Source: Mesorhizobium sp.
GTDB lineage: Bacteria > Pseudomonadota > Alphaproteobacteria > Rhizobiales > Rhizobiaceae
Direction of reading: 5' to 3'
NCBI GenBank assembly: GCA_022833215.1
Contig: JAIPUZ010000060.1
Location: forward strand, 1-64,000
Length of the DNA stretch: 64,000 bases
Positions 16,534 through 24,678 of this stretch are shown piece by piece. Position numbers and translations under genes: made by a program. Position 1 is the stretch's first letter. Each line of letters opens with the position of its first letter. The notes beneath the pieces were generated by a model. That model made no database searches. It saw only the letters and a list, made by a program, of their open reading frames with translations, and was not told the origin of the DNA.

Positions 16534-17823
16534 TCAGCGCAACGCTTCCATCTTCTGGAAATACCACATGCCGAGCGCCAGAGCCCGGTTGCCGAGATAA
16601 CGGCCCACCGGAAGCCGCCAGTGCCACGCGCTGGCAAAAATGTCGAAATCACGCGCATCGCCGGTGATCGCAGCCGCCATGATCTCGCCGATGACATGAG
16701 ACGTGGCGATGCCATGGCCCGAATAGCCTTGCGCGTAAAACACGTTGGGCGTGACATTGCCGAGTTGCGGAATACGGTTGATGGTAATGCCGTCCTGTCC
16801 TTCCCATGCAAACTCGATCTTCACATCGGCAAGCTGCGGGAAGGTTTTGCGGATCGCGGGCAGCATCGGCGCGCCGATATCGCCGCTTGCAGTACCCTTG
16901 TAGTTCGTGCCCGATCCGAACAGCAGGCGCCGGTCGGCGGTCAGGCGGTAGTAGTCGAGCACGAAGCGCGTGTCGTAGACGGCGAAATCCTGCGGCAGCA
17001 CGCTTTTTGCCAGCTCTTCCGGCAAGGGTTCGGTGGCGACGATGCCCAGCGTCGCGGGAAAGATCATGCCCGACAGCCTGCCTGGCGCGAAATGGTGGTA
17101 GCCATTACCGGCGATCATCACCTTGTCGGCACGCACGCGACCACTGGCCGTGACGAGTTCCGGCCTGTCGCCATAGATGATTTTTTCCACGGGCGTATCG
17201 ATGAATATCCCGGCGCCCAGCGAACGCGCCGCATCGGCCTCACCAAGGCAAAGGTTAAGCGAATGGACATGCATGTTGCGGCGGTTGACCAGGCCGGCGT
17301 GATATATGTCGGTGCCGACATAGCGGTGCAGGTCCGCGCCATACACCATCTCCACCTCGTCGCCCATGCCATGGTCGCAGGCGGCGCGGTACATGTCCTC
17401 GAGTTCCGCGATGTGGGAGGGCTGATAGGCCGCCTGCATGTGGCCGTGCTTGAGATCGCACCTTATGCCGTATTTCCCGACACGCCGCCTGATGATGTCC
17501 TGCCCGCGCCAGCGCAGGTTCCAGACGAATTCAGCGGCCTCGCTGCCCAGCTTGCGGCGGAACTGCTTTTCCATCGCCCTGTCGCCGGAAAGCGAGCCGG
17601 TGATCTGGCCGCCATTGCGCCCCGACGCGCCCCAGCCGATGCGGTTGGCTTCCAGAACCGCCACCCGCACGCCGCGTTCGGCAAGCTCAACCGCCGTGGC
17701 TATGCCGGTGAAGCCGCCGCCGATGATCGCGACATCGACATCGATGCTGCCTTCCAGCCTCGGAAACGGCGCGATCGTATTGGCGGTGGCCGCATAATAG
17801 GACTTGCAATAGGGTTCGGCCAT
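16534..17823 (-). CDS. puuB: FAD-dependent amine oxidoreductase, gamma-glutamylputrescine oxidase type
   Basis: 429 residues from the ATG at 17823. DAO-family flavoprotein: the N-terminal dinucleotide motif VDVAIIGGGFTGIATAVELAERG (residues about 27-49) follows the family opening PYCKSYYAAT, and GWGASGRNGGQITG is the FAD-contact loop of PuuB-like oxidases. The C-terminal YAQGYSGHGIATSHVIGEI is also typical. PuuB oxidises gamma-glutamylputrescine to the aldehyde with release of H2O2. It lies 47 bp after the PuuA-like gene in the same direction. PuuC and PuuD equivalents are not in the window. Confidence 0.88.
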   Translation of the reverse strand: MAEPYCKSYYAATANTIAPFPRLEGSIDVDVAIIGGGFTGIATAVELAERGVRVAVLEANRIGWGASGRNGGQITGSLSGDRAMEKQFRRKLGSEAAEFVWNLRWRGQDIIRRRVGKYGIRCDLKHGHMQAAYQPSHIAELEDMYRAACDHGMGDEVEMVYGADLHRYVGTDIYHAGLVNRRNMHVHSLNLCLGEADAARSLGAGIFIDTPVEKIIYGDRPELVTASGRVRADKVMIAGNGYHHFAPGRLSGMIFPATLGIVATEPLPEELAKSVLPQDFAVYDTRFVLDYYRLTADRRLLFGSGTNYKGTASGDIGAPMLPAIRKTFPQLADVKIEFAWEGQDGITINRIPQLGNVTPNVFYAQGYSGHGIATSHVIGEIMAAAITGDARDFDIFASAWHWRLPVGRYLGNRALALGMWYFQKMEALR

Positions 17824-17870
17824 AATCCGGCTCCGTAACGTTGGAAGCAGCTTCGGGATTGCCCTGCGGG

Positions 17871-19232
17871 TCAGACCGAAAGCCTGTAGGTGGCAAGCTC
17901 GAACGCGCTGATATGCCTGCCGAAGCCGTCCTGCTCCTGCTGCTTGCAGGCACAGAAGGCATCGACGAATTCGGGATTGAGCAGCGCCTTCACGGCGTCT
18001 GAAGCTGAAAAGCGTTCCAGCGCCTGCCGCCAGTCGCGGGCGATTGCCTCGCAATCCTGATGATGCGAATTGCCGGCAATGGGCGGGGGAGGCTCGGCCC
18101 GGCTGTCCATGCCATGCAGGGCACCGGCCAGAATGGCGGCGAGAACGATATAGGGGTTGGCATCGGCGCCGGCGACCCGGTGCTCTATGCGCCGCGCGGC
18201 ATGCGCACCGGCCGGAATGCGCACCGCCGCAGTGCGGTTCTCATAGCCCCATGCCACGTTGGTGGGGGCCAGCCCGCCGGGACACAGGCGGCGATAGGAA
18301 TTGAGATGCGGCGCGAAGGCGAGCGTCATGTCGCCCATGGTGGCAAGCAGGCCGCCGACCGCGTGGCGCATGACGTCCGCGCCCGTCCCGGTGCCATCGT
18401 CGAAGATATTCGCGCCCGCCTCGTCGATGACAGAAAAATGCACATGCATGCCGGAGCCCGCCCAGTCGCGGTGCGGCTTGGCCATGAAGCTTGCGACGTA
18501 ACCATGGCGACGGGCGACGTTCCTGACGATCTGCTTCAGGAACACCGTATCGTCGCAGATTTTGATCGCATCGGCCTCGTGCAGAAGATTGAACTCGAAC
18601 TGGCGCGGCGACCCCTCGGCGATCGCCGCCTCCACCTGGATGCCGCAAGCCCCGGCGATGCGATAGACGTCATCGAGAAAGGCGCCGGCGGCGTCGAGTT
18701 CCTCCAGCGAATAGATGTGATCGAACTCCCCGCTGACAGAGCCGGGGCCGAAGGAAGCGGGGGCCGGGGCACCCTCCGGTTCGAGCAGGTAGAATTCCAG
18801 TTCCGTCGCCGCCACCGGACGCAGGCCGCGCGCCGAATAGCGCGCCAGCACATCGGCCAGCAGATGGCGGGCGTCGGCAAAATAGGGGCGGCCATCCTCT
18901 TTCCACATGGACAGCGGCACCAGCGGCGTATCGCCACCCGCCCAGCCCAGAGATACAGGTGGGCGACCGGTGGGCAGGCAGATGCCGTCGAGATCGCCGC
19001 GCTCCATGGTCAGCCTCGTGCCGGCGGTGTCGACGCCCCATATGTCCACGCCAATCGAAGACAGGGGCATGCGGATACCCTGCGCGCTCACCGCCTCCAG
19101 CTTCGAAACGGGCGCCCTCTTGCCACGGAAGATTCCGTTGAGGTCACAGACCGCGGCGAAGAAAGAGCCGCGGTCACCGCCGGCGTCTCCCGCGGCGTTT
19201 GCGACCGGGCCTGAAAACATCATCGCATCCAT
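17871..19232 (-). CDS. puuA: Glutamine-synthetase-family enzyme, gamma-glutamylputrescine synthetase type
   Basis: 453 residues from the ATG at 19232; open codons further upstream lack GS homology. GS-family catalytic domain with ATELEFYLLEPEG (metal-binding Glu), MAKPHRDWAGSGMHVHFS (ATP/metal loop), NSYRRLCPGGLAPTNVAWGYENRTAAVRIP and the C-terminal LEHRVAGADANPYIVLAAILAG-type segment. It ligates glutamate to putrescine as the entry step of the Puu pathway. First gene of a puuA-puuB unit, with a candidate promoter and palindrome at 19357-19384, divergent from the polyamine ABC operon. Confidence 0.88.
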   Translation of the reverse strand: MDAMMFSGPVANAAGDAGGDRGSFFAAVCDLNGIFRGKRAPVSKLEAVSAQGIRMPLSSIGVDIWGVDTAGTRLTMERGDLDGICLPTGRPPVSLGWAGGDTPLVPLSMWKEDGRPYFADARHLLADVLARYSARGLRPVAATELEFYLLEPEGAPAPASFGPGSVSGEFDHIYSLEELDAAGAFLDDVYRIAGACGIQVEAAIAEGSPRQFEFNLLHEADAIKICDDTVFLKQIVRNVARRHGYVASFMAKPHRDWAGSGMHVHFSVIDEAGANIFDDGTGTGADVMRHAVGGLLATMGDMTLAFAPHLNSYRRLCPGGLAPTNVAWGYENRTAAVRIPAGAHAARRIEHRVAGADANPYIVLAAILAGALHGMDSRAEPPPPIAGNSHHQDCEAIARDWRQALERFSASDAVKALLNPEFVDAFCACKQQEQDGFGRHISAFELATYRLSV

Positions 19233-19356
19233 GGACAGGTTCCGAACTTCATTTTGCAATGCGCCTTCACCACACGGCCAACCGCTGCCGAAAGATGGGG
19301 CACCCATCCACTGCCATCGCCAGCGAGCGCGTTCGAAAGCGTTCTCTTTACATGAA

Positions 19357-19384
19357 TTTCTACAGTGTAGACTTTCCAAGTCAA
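19357..19384 (-). promoter_or_regulatory. puuA promoter with overlapping palindrome
   Basis: On the minus strand TTGACT (19384-19379), 16-bp spacer, TAGAAA (62-57 of the same block). The 13-bp palindrome TCTACAGTGTAGA (19359-19371) overlaps the spacer and -10, the right place for a repressor. Its half TTTCTACA is repeated at the potF promoter. The rest of the 479-bp gap 19233-19711 shows only the features listed here. Confidence 0.5.
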
Positions 19385-19560
19385 GACCCGTATGGGAGTG
19401 ATCCTGCCAAGCTGTCACAAATTCGAACGCTTTTCAGATGACGCTGATCATACTGAAAAACATACGAATATTCTTTCGAACCCCTTGGGGTGAGTAGTTG
19501 AGGGCAATCCATGTCCGCTTTCTGAAGCACCTCCGATCTCTACATCCGGAAAAAACCGGC

Positions 19561-19595
19561 TTGACGCTCCCTTCCCTCCCTGTATGGTTTCTACA
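19561..19595 (+). promoter_or_regulatory. potF promoter with TGTA-N7-TACA element
   Basis: TTGACG (19561-19566), 16-bp spacer, TATGGT (19583-19588). TGTATGGTTTCTACA (19581-19595) overlaps the -10 and includes TTTCTACA, also found in the divergent puuA promoter. Confidence 0.45.
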
Positions 19596-19608
19596 TTGAA
19601 GGGTTTGG

Positions 19609-19643
19609 ATTCAGGCGAATGGAGGCGCTTGAATTCAGGCGAA
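19609..19643 (+). repeat. Direct repeat in potF leader
   Basis: ATTCAGGCGAA occurs twice, at 19609-19619 and 19633-19643, 24 bp apart in the untranslated leader of the polyamine transporter operon. Function unknown. Confidence 0.5.
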
Positions 19644-19711
19644 AGAGGAGCAGCAGCCCGGTACACGTCAGGCAATTGGCGCAGGGTCCGGGAGGCGAAC
19701 CGGGAGGAAAC

Positions 19712-20809
19712 ATGCGACTTCTGAAACGTTGCGCGCTTGCAGCGCTGGCCACCGTGGCGATGCTTTCGCCTTCTGTCGCCAACGACCAGAAATCCCTCAA
19801 CGTCTACAACTGGTCCGATTATATCGGGGAAACCACGGTTGCCGATTTCGAGAAGGAAACCGGCATCAAGGTCAATTACGACGTCTTCGATTCCAACGAA
19901 GTCCTGGAAGCCAAGCTGCTCGCCGGCCGCTCGAACTACGATGTCGTGGTGCCCAGCGCCCAGTTCCTGGAGCGTCAGGTCAAGGCCGGCGTCTATCTCG
20001 AACTCGATCGCAGCAAGCTGGAGAATTTTGACGATCTCGATCCGGTCCTGATGAAGCAGCTTGCCATGAACGACCCCGGCAACGCCTATTCGGTGCCGTA
20101 TCTGTGGGGGGCGATAGGCATCGGCTACAACAAGGCGATGATCAGGGAGAGGCTGGGTACGGACCAGATCGACTCGCTCGACATCTTCTTCATGCCGGAG
20201 AACGCCGCCAAACTGGCCGATTGTGGGCTGACGCTGCTCGATTCCCCTTCCGAGATCATGGCGACCGCCTATGTCTATCTCGGCATCGATCCCAACAGCG
20301 AAAATCCGAAGGATCTGGAAAAGGGAGTCGAGCTGCTCAAGGGCGTGCGCCCGCATGTGCGCTATTTCCACTCCTCCCAGTTCATCAACGATCTGGCCAA
20401 CGGATCGATCTGCATCACGCTCGGCTATGCGGGCGACATGGTGAATGCGCGCGAGCGCGCGCAGGCGGCCAACAACGGCGTCGACCTTGCGATCATCGTC
20501 CCGAAGGAAGGCGGCATCCTGTTCTTCGACGTCATGGCCATTCCGAAGGACGCACCTAATCCGGAGAACGCCTACGCCTTCATCAACTACATTTCCCGTC
20601 CGGAAGTTCTGGCGAGCCTTTCCAACACCATCAATTTCCCGAACGCCAGCCTCAAGGCCGACCCGATGATCTCCGACGAGGTGCGCAACGATCCGGGAGC
20701 CTATCCGCCCATGGAACTGCGCGACAAGCTCTATGCGATGAAGGCGCACTCGCTGAAGTTCGACCGGCTGCTGACGCGCGCCTGGACCGAGATCAAGACC
20801 GGCAAGTGA
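19712..20809 (+). CDS. Polyamine ABC transporter periplasmic binding protein (PotF type)
   Basis: 365 residues from the ATG at 19712 with the strong site GGGAGGAAAC. Signal peptide MRLLKRCALAALATVAML, mature start near VANDQ. The SLNVYNWSDYIGETTVADFEKETGIKVNYDVFDSNE segment (in two parts about residues 28-62) is the polyamine-binding protein hallmark; WSDYI contributes to the diamine site. It should bind putrescine or spermidine. It heads the four-gene import operon divergent from puuA-puuB, which would metabolise the imported putrescine. Confidence 0.93.
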   Translation: MRLLKRCALAALATVAMLSPSVANDQKSLNVYNWSDYIGETTVADFEKETGIKVNYDVFDSNEVLEAKLLAGRSNYDVVVPSAQFLERQVKAGVYLELDRSKLENFDDLDPVLMKQLAMNDPGNAYSVPYLWGAIGIGYNKAMIRERLGTDQIDSLDIFFMPENAAKLADCGLTLLDSPSEIMATAYVYLGIDPNSENPKDLEKGVELLKGVRPHVRYFHSSQFINDLANGSICITLGYAGDMVNARERAQAANNGVDLAIIVPKEGGILFFDVMAIPKDAPNPENAYAFINYISRPEVLASLSNTINFPNASLKADPMISDEVRNDPGAYPPMELRDKLYAMKAHSLKFDRLLTRAWTEIKTGK

Positions 20810-20831
20810 CGGCCGACAACCGCGGGGACCG

Positions 20832-21974
20832 ATGAGCACGACTATGGAACACCGATCCGCCGGCGCAGGGCCCGGCGGATCCGCGGCTGAACCTTTCGTC
20901 CGCATCGAGGGCATCACCAAACGCTTCGGCGCGACGGTTGCGGTCAATCGCATAGACCTCGACATCCAGCGTTCGGAGCTGTTCTGCCTGCTGGGCGGAT
21001 CGGGATCGGGCAAGAGCACGCTTCTGCGCATGCTGGCCGGGTTCGAGCAGCCGAGCGAAGGCCGCATCCTTATCGACGGCCAGGACATGACCGGGGTTCC
21101 GGCCTATGAGCGGCCGGTGAACATGATGTTCCAGTCCTATGCGCTGTTCCCGCACATGAGCGTTTCCGACAATGTTGCCTACGGCCTGCGCCGGGGCGGT
21201 GTCGCCCGTGCCGAAATCCGCAAGCGCGTGGCCGACATGCTCGACATGGTCAAGATGGGCGACTACGCACAGCGCAAGCCCCACCAGCTTTCAGGCGGCC
21301 AGCGCCAGCGCGTTGCGCTGGCCCGCGCGCTGGTCAGGCAGCCGAAGCTGCTGCTTCTCGACGAACCGCTCGGCGCCCTCGACAAGAAACTGCGCGAGGA
21401 AACCCAGTTCGAGCTGATGAAAATCCAGTCGCAGCTCGGCACCACCTTCATCGTCGTCACCCACGATCAGGACGAGGCCATGACACTCGCCTCCCGTATG
21501 GGCGTGATGCAGGACGGGCGGCTGGTGCAGGTCGGCGGCCCGCGCGATCTCTACGAATTTCCGGTCAATCGCTTCGTTGCCCGGTTCATCGGCGCGGTGA
21601 ACCTTTTCGAGGCGGTGCTGATCGAGGACGAGCCCGGACATGCGCGGCTGCGCTGTGCCGAAACCGGCGGCGTGTTCTATGTCAGCCACGGGGTCAGCGG
21701 CACGCCCGGCCAGACCATGCATCTGGCGCTGCGGCCGGAAAAGATCAATCTCACGCGGGACAAGCCGGATGGAGAGGAAAACGTCGCGCCGGGCGTCATC
21801 GACGAGATCGCCTATCTCGGCAATCTCTCGGTCTATCAGGTACGGCTCGACACCGGTCGGCTGATCCATGTCACGCTGCCAAATCTCGACCGTCACGAAG
21901 GCGAGGCATTCGAGATCGGCAACCGGGTATTTTGCAGCTGGGGGCCGGCCAGCGCCGTGGTGCTGCCGGCATGA
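20832..21974 (+). CDS. Polyamine ABC transporter ATPase (PotG/PotA type)
   Basis: 380 residues. Walker A GGSGSGKST (about residue 55), Q-loop MMFQSYALFPHM, signature LSGGQRQRVALARAL, Walker B LLLLDEPLGALDKKLRE, then a C-terminal TOBE domain (LALRPEKINLTRD). The MMFQSYALFPHMSV stretch is typical of the spermidine/putrescine group. It follows potF by 22 bp and overlaps the next permease gene by 4 bp (ATGA at 21971-21974). Drives import through the two following permeases. Confidence 0.94.
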   Translation: MSTTMEHRSAGAGPGGSAAEPFVRIEGITKRFGATVAVNRIDLDIQRSELFCLLGGSGSGKSTLLRMLAGFEQPSEGRILIDGQDMTGVPAYERPVNMMFQSYALFPHMSVSDNVAYGLRRGGVARAEIRKRVADMLDMVKMGDYAQRKPHQLSGGQRQRVALARALVRQPKLLLLDEPLGALDKKLREETQFELMKIQSQLGTTFIVVTHDQDEAMTLASRMGVMQDGRLVQVGGPRDLYEFPVNRFVARFIGAVNLFEAVLIEDEPGHARLRCAETGGVFYVSHGVSGTPGQTMHLALRPEKINLTRDKPDGEENVAPGVIDEIAYLGNLSVYQVRLDTGRLIHVTLPNLDRHEGEAFEIGNRVFCSWGPASAVVLPA

Positions 21975-22909
21975 GCGTGCAACAACGCCTGAATGCTTCG
22001 CCCGCCCCGGCCCGGCGGCGCAAATCGTGGCGTCTCGGCCGCCACAGCGTGATCGCCCTGCCCTATGGCTGGCTTCTGCTGTTCTTCATCCTGCCTTTCG
22101 CCTTCGTGCTGAAGATTTCGCTGGCCGAGGCCGACATGGCCATTCCGCCCTACACGGCGCTGGTCGAGTGGCTGGACGAAACCACCCTTACGATCCAGCT
22201 CACCTTCAGCAAGTACCAGCTCCTGCTGGAGGACAGGCTCTACCTGTCGGCCTACCTGAACTCGCTCAAGATCGCGGCTATCTCCACCGTCTTCTGCCTG
22301 CTCATTGGCTTCCCGATCGCGCTGTTCATCGTCAGCCGCCCTCCGCATGCACGCTTTTTCTGGCTGGCCATGGTCATGCTGCCGTTCTGGACCTCCATGC
22401 TCCTGCGCGTCTATGCCTGGATCGGCATTCTGCAGAGCAACGGTCTGCTCAACACGTTTCTGATGGATGTCGGCATCATAAATCAGCCTCTGGTGCTGCT
22501 GCATACCGACCTCGCCGTCTATCTGGGCATCGTCTACTCCTACCTGCCGTTCATGGTCCTGCCACTCTATGCGGCGCTGGAAAAGCTCGACCCCGCCCTG
22601 CTCGAAGCCTCGGCCGATCTTGGCGCACGCCCCTCCGTCTCCTTCTTCACGGTGACGCTGCCGCTGGCGGTGCCCGGCATCGTCGCCGGCTGTCTGCTGG
22701 TGTTCGTTCCTGCCGTTGGTGAGTTTGTCATCCCCGCGCTGCTCGGTGCGCCGGACACGCTGATGATCGGCCGCGTGCTGTGGGACGAGTTCTTCGCCAA
22801 TCGCGACTGGCCGATGGCCTCGGCGGTGGCGATCGTCATGCTGATCGTTCTCGTCGCACCGGTGATGCTGGTCCGCGCCCGCGAGACCGCCACCAGGGAT
22901 GAGGCGTGA
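21971..22909 (+). CDS. Polyamine ABC transporter permease (PotH type)
   Basis: 312 residues from the ATG at 21971 that overlaps the ATPase stop. Basic N-terminus (ARRRKSW), six membrane segments starting ALPYGWLLLFFILPFAFVLK, and the EAA loop LEASADLGARPSVSFFTVTLPLAVPG. Forms the membrane channel with the next gene, one base apart. Confidence 0.93.
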   Translation: MSVQQRLNASPAPARRRKSWRLGRHSVIALPYGWLLLFFILPFAFVLKISLAEADMAIPPYTALVEWLDETTLTIQLTFSKYQLLLEDRLYLSAYLNSLKIAAISTVFCLLIGFPIALFIVSRPPHARFFWLAMVMLPFWTSMLLRVYAWIGILQSNGLLNTFLMDVGIINQPLVLLHTDLAVYLGIVYSYLPFMVLPLYAALEKLDPALLEASADLGARPSVSFFTVTLPLAVPGIVAGCLLVFVPAVGEFVIPALLGAPDTLMIGRVLWDEFFANRDWPMASAVAIVMLIVLVAPVMLVRARETATRDEA

Positions 22910-22910
22910 G

Positions 22911-23723
22911 ATGCTGAGAACCGGCCGCTTTGTCACTTTCATGGCCCTTGCCGGCCTGATGTATCTCTACATCCCCATCTTCATCATGATGGTGCTGAGC
23001 TTCAACGGCTCACGGCTGGTCTCCGTCTGGGGCGGCTTCTCGTTCAAATGGTATGGCGAGCTGTTTTCCAACGATCAGTTGCTCAATGCCGCGTGGCTGA
23101 GCATCAGGGTCGCGGGCTTCAGCGCCACGCTCGCCGTGATACTGGGGACGCTGGCAGGCTACGTACTAACCCGCTTCGGCCCCTTCCGCGGGCGCGTGCT
23201 GATGGCCGGTATGGTGACCGCCCCGCTGGTGATGCCGGAGGTGATTACCGGCCTGTCGCTGCTGCTGCTGTTCGTTGCGATGGAGGATTTCATCGGCTGG
23301 CCGCAGGGGCGCTCCATCACCACCATCGTCATTTCGCATGCCACCTTCTGCATGGCCTACGTCGCGATCGTCGTACAGTCGCGGCTGGCGCAGATGGACG
23401 GCGTCCTGGAAGAGGCCGCGCAGGACCTTGGCGCAAGGCCCTGGCGCGCCTTCATCGACGTCACCCTGCCGATGCTCGCCCCGGCGCTGATTTCCGGCTG
23501 GCTGCTCGCCTTCACCCTCTCCTTCGACGATCTGGTCATCTCCAGCTTCGTTTCCGGCCCGGGATCGAGCACCCTGCCGATGGTTATCTTCTCCAAAGTC
23601 AGGCTCGGCGTCAGCCCGGACGTCAACGCGCTGGCTACCATCCTGATCGGTTTCGTCGGCACCTGCGTCTTCGTCTACAGCTGGCGTGCCGGGCGCAGGA
23701 TGCGCATGCGCGAAGACGCCTGA
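22911..23723 (+). CDS. Polyamine ABC transporter permease (PotI type)
   Basis: 270 residues from the ATG at 22911, with GATGAGGCG upstream. Six membrane segments and the EAA loop EEAAQDLGARPWRAFIDVTLP. SFDDLVISSFVSGPGSSTLPM near residue 205 is typical of PotC/PotI. Last gene of the polyamine operon; followed by a bidirectional hairpin. Confidence 0.94.
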   Translation: MLRTGRFVTFMALAGLMYLYIPIFIMMVLSFNGSRLVSVWGGFSFKWYGELFSNDQLLNAAWLSIRVAGFSATLAVILGTLAGYVLTRFGPFRGRVLMAGMVTAPLVMPEVITGLSLLLLFVAMEDFIGWPQGRSITTIVISHATFCMAYVAIVVQSRLAQMDGVLEEAAQDLGARPWRAFIDVTLPMLAPALISGWLLAFTLSFDDLVISSFVSGPGSSTLPMVIFSKVRLGVSPDVNALATILIGFVGTCVFVYSWRAGRRMRMREDA

Positions 23724-23736
23724 ACAGGCGACACGA

Positions 23737-23757
23737 CGCGCCATTCCTTAAGGCGCG
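23737..23757. terminator. Bidirectional terminator between potI and the cytochrome gene
   Basis: CGCGCC ATTCCTTAA GGCGCG, perfect 6-bp stem with flanking A/T bases, in the 49-bp gap between convergent genes. Confidence 0.6.
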
Positions 23758-23772
23758 CAAAAGCGTCCTTTG

Positions 23773-24678
23773 TCAGTAGCGCGCATCCTTCGGCTTGTTG
23801 CCGTTCGGCCAGTCGTTCACCTTCGGTGCAAAATCGGGGCGCGGCATGTGGGTGAAGTATTCCGAGACGTCGATCGCTTCCTGATCGGTCAGCACACCGC
23901 CCTGTCCCAGTTGCCCGTCAAGTTGCATGGCCGGCGGCATCGCCCATTTCACGAACTGGGCGGCCTTGTAGGTGCGGGCGAGACCTGCGCCGATGTTGAA
24001 GCTTTCATCGCCCCACAGCGGCGGGAAGATGATGTCGCCGAACTGGTCGCGCATGCCCTCGCCGTTGACGCCATGGCAGGCCGCACATTTGTGCGCATAG
24101 ATGACCTTGCCATTGTCGGGATCGGGGATCAGGCTTTCGTCGACCGGCCCGGCATTGACGATATCGACACGATGTTCTTTCGCCACGCCCTGCCGGAGCC
24201 ACTCCATATAGGCGATCATGGCCTTCATTTCCCGGCCTTCGCGGTCGAGCGGCCTGCCGTTCATGGAGCGCTGGAAACAGCCGTTGATGCGTGTTTCCAG
24301 ATCGACCTCCTTGCCGGCGCGCGGCATCACGCGCGGATAGAAATTGACCGTGTTGATATAGCCGTTGGCGGCATCGATCTTGCCGTCGAGCAGGTGGCAA
24401 GAGTTGCAGTTCATCGCAGCGCCTACATTGTCTGGCAGGAGGCGCGCCGTATCCGCAAGCAGCCTCTTGCCGTAGATGATCTCGTCGGCGTTCGGCTGCG
24501 CGAAAATGTCCTTGTCGGCAGGCACCACATAGCGCCCGATCTCATTCTTTTCGGCGTCGAGAACCGCGAAGCTCGCCGCGGGCGGCGCATCCGGAACCGC
24601 GCGGGTCGCAACCCATCCCGCCGCGCTGCCGGCCATGGCGATCAAGGCAACACCGGCAATCAGGAAAGACTTTCTCAT
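23773..24678 (-). CDS. Diheme c-type cytochrome, thiosulfate-dehydrogenase (TsdA)-like
   Basis: 301 residues from the ATG at 24678, which overlaps the stop of the upstream cytochrome (ATGA). One N-terminal signal anchor (FLIAGVALIAMAGSAAG), then two heme motifs: CNSCH in the first domain and CAACH in the second. ETRINGCFQRSMNGRPL between them resembles TsdA, where the Cys of this segment is an unusual axial heme ligand. TsdA oxidises thiosulfate to tetrathionate in the periplasm, but related diheme proteins serve as electron carriers for dehydrogenases. The fused-looking open frame extending to 25089 is read-through of another frame and was not used. Confidence 0.85.
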   Translation of the reverse strand: MRKSFLIAGVALIAMAGSAAGWVATRAVPDAPPAASFAVLDAEKNEIGRYVVPADKDIFAQPNADEIIYGKRLLADTARLLPDNVGAAMNCNSCHLLDGKIDAANGYINTVNFYPRVMPRAGKEVDLETRINGCFQRSMNGRPLDREGREMKAMIAYMEWLRQGVAKEHRVDIVNAGPVDESLIPDPDNGKVIYAHKCAACHGVNGEGMRDQFGDIIFPPLWGDESFNIGAGLARTYKAAQFVKWAMPPAMQLDGQLGQGGVLTDQEAIDVSEYFTHMPRPDFAPKVNDWPNGNKPKDARY

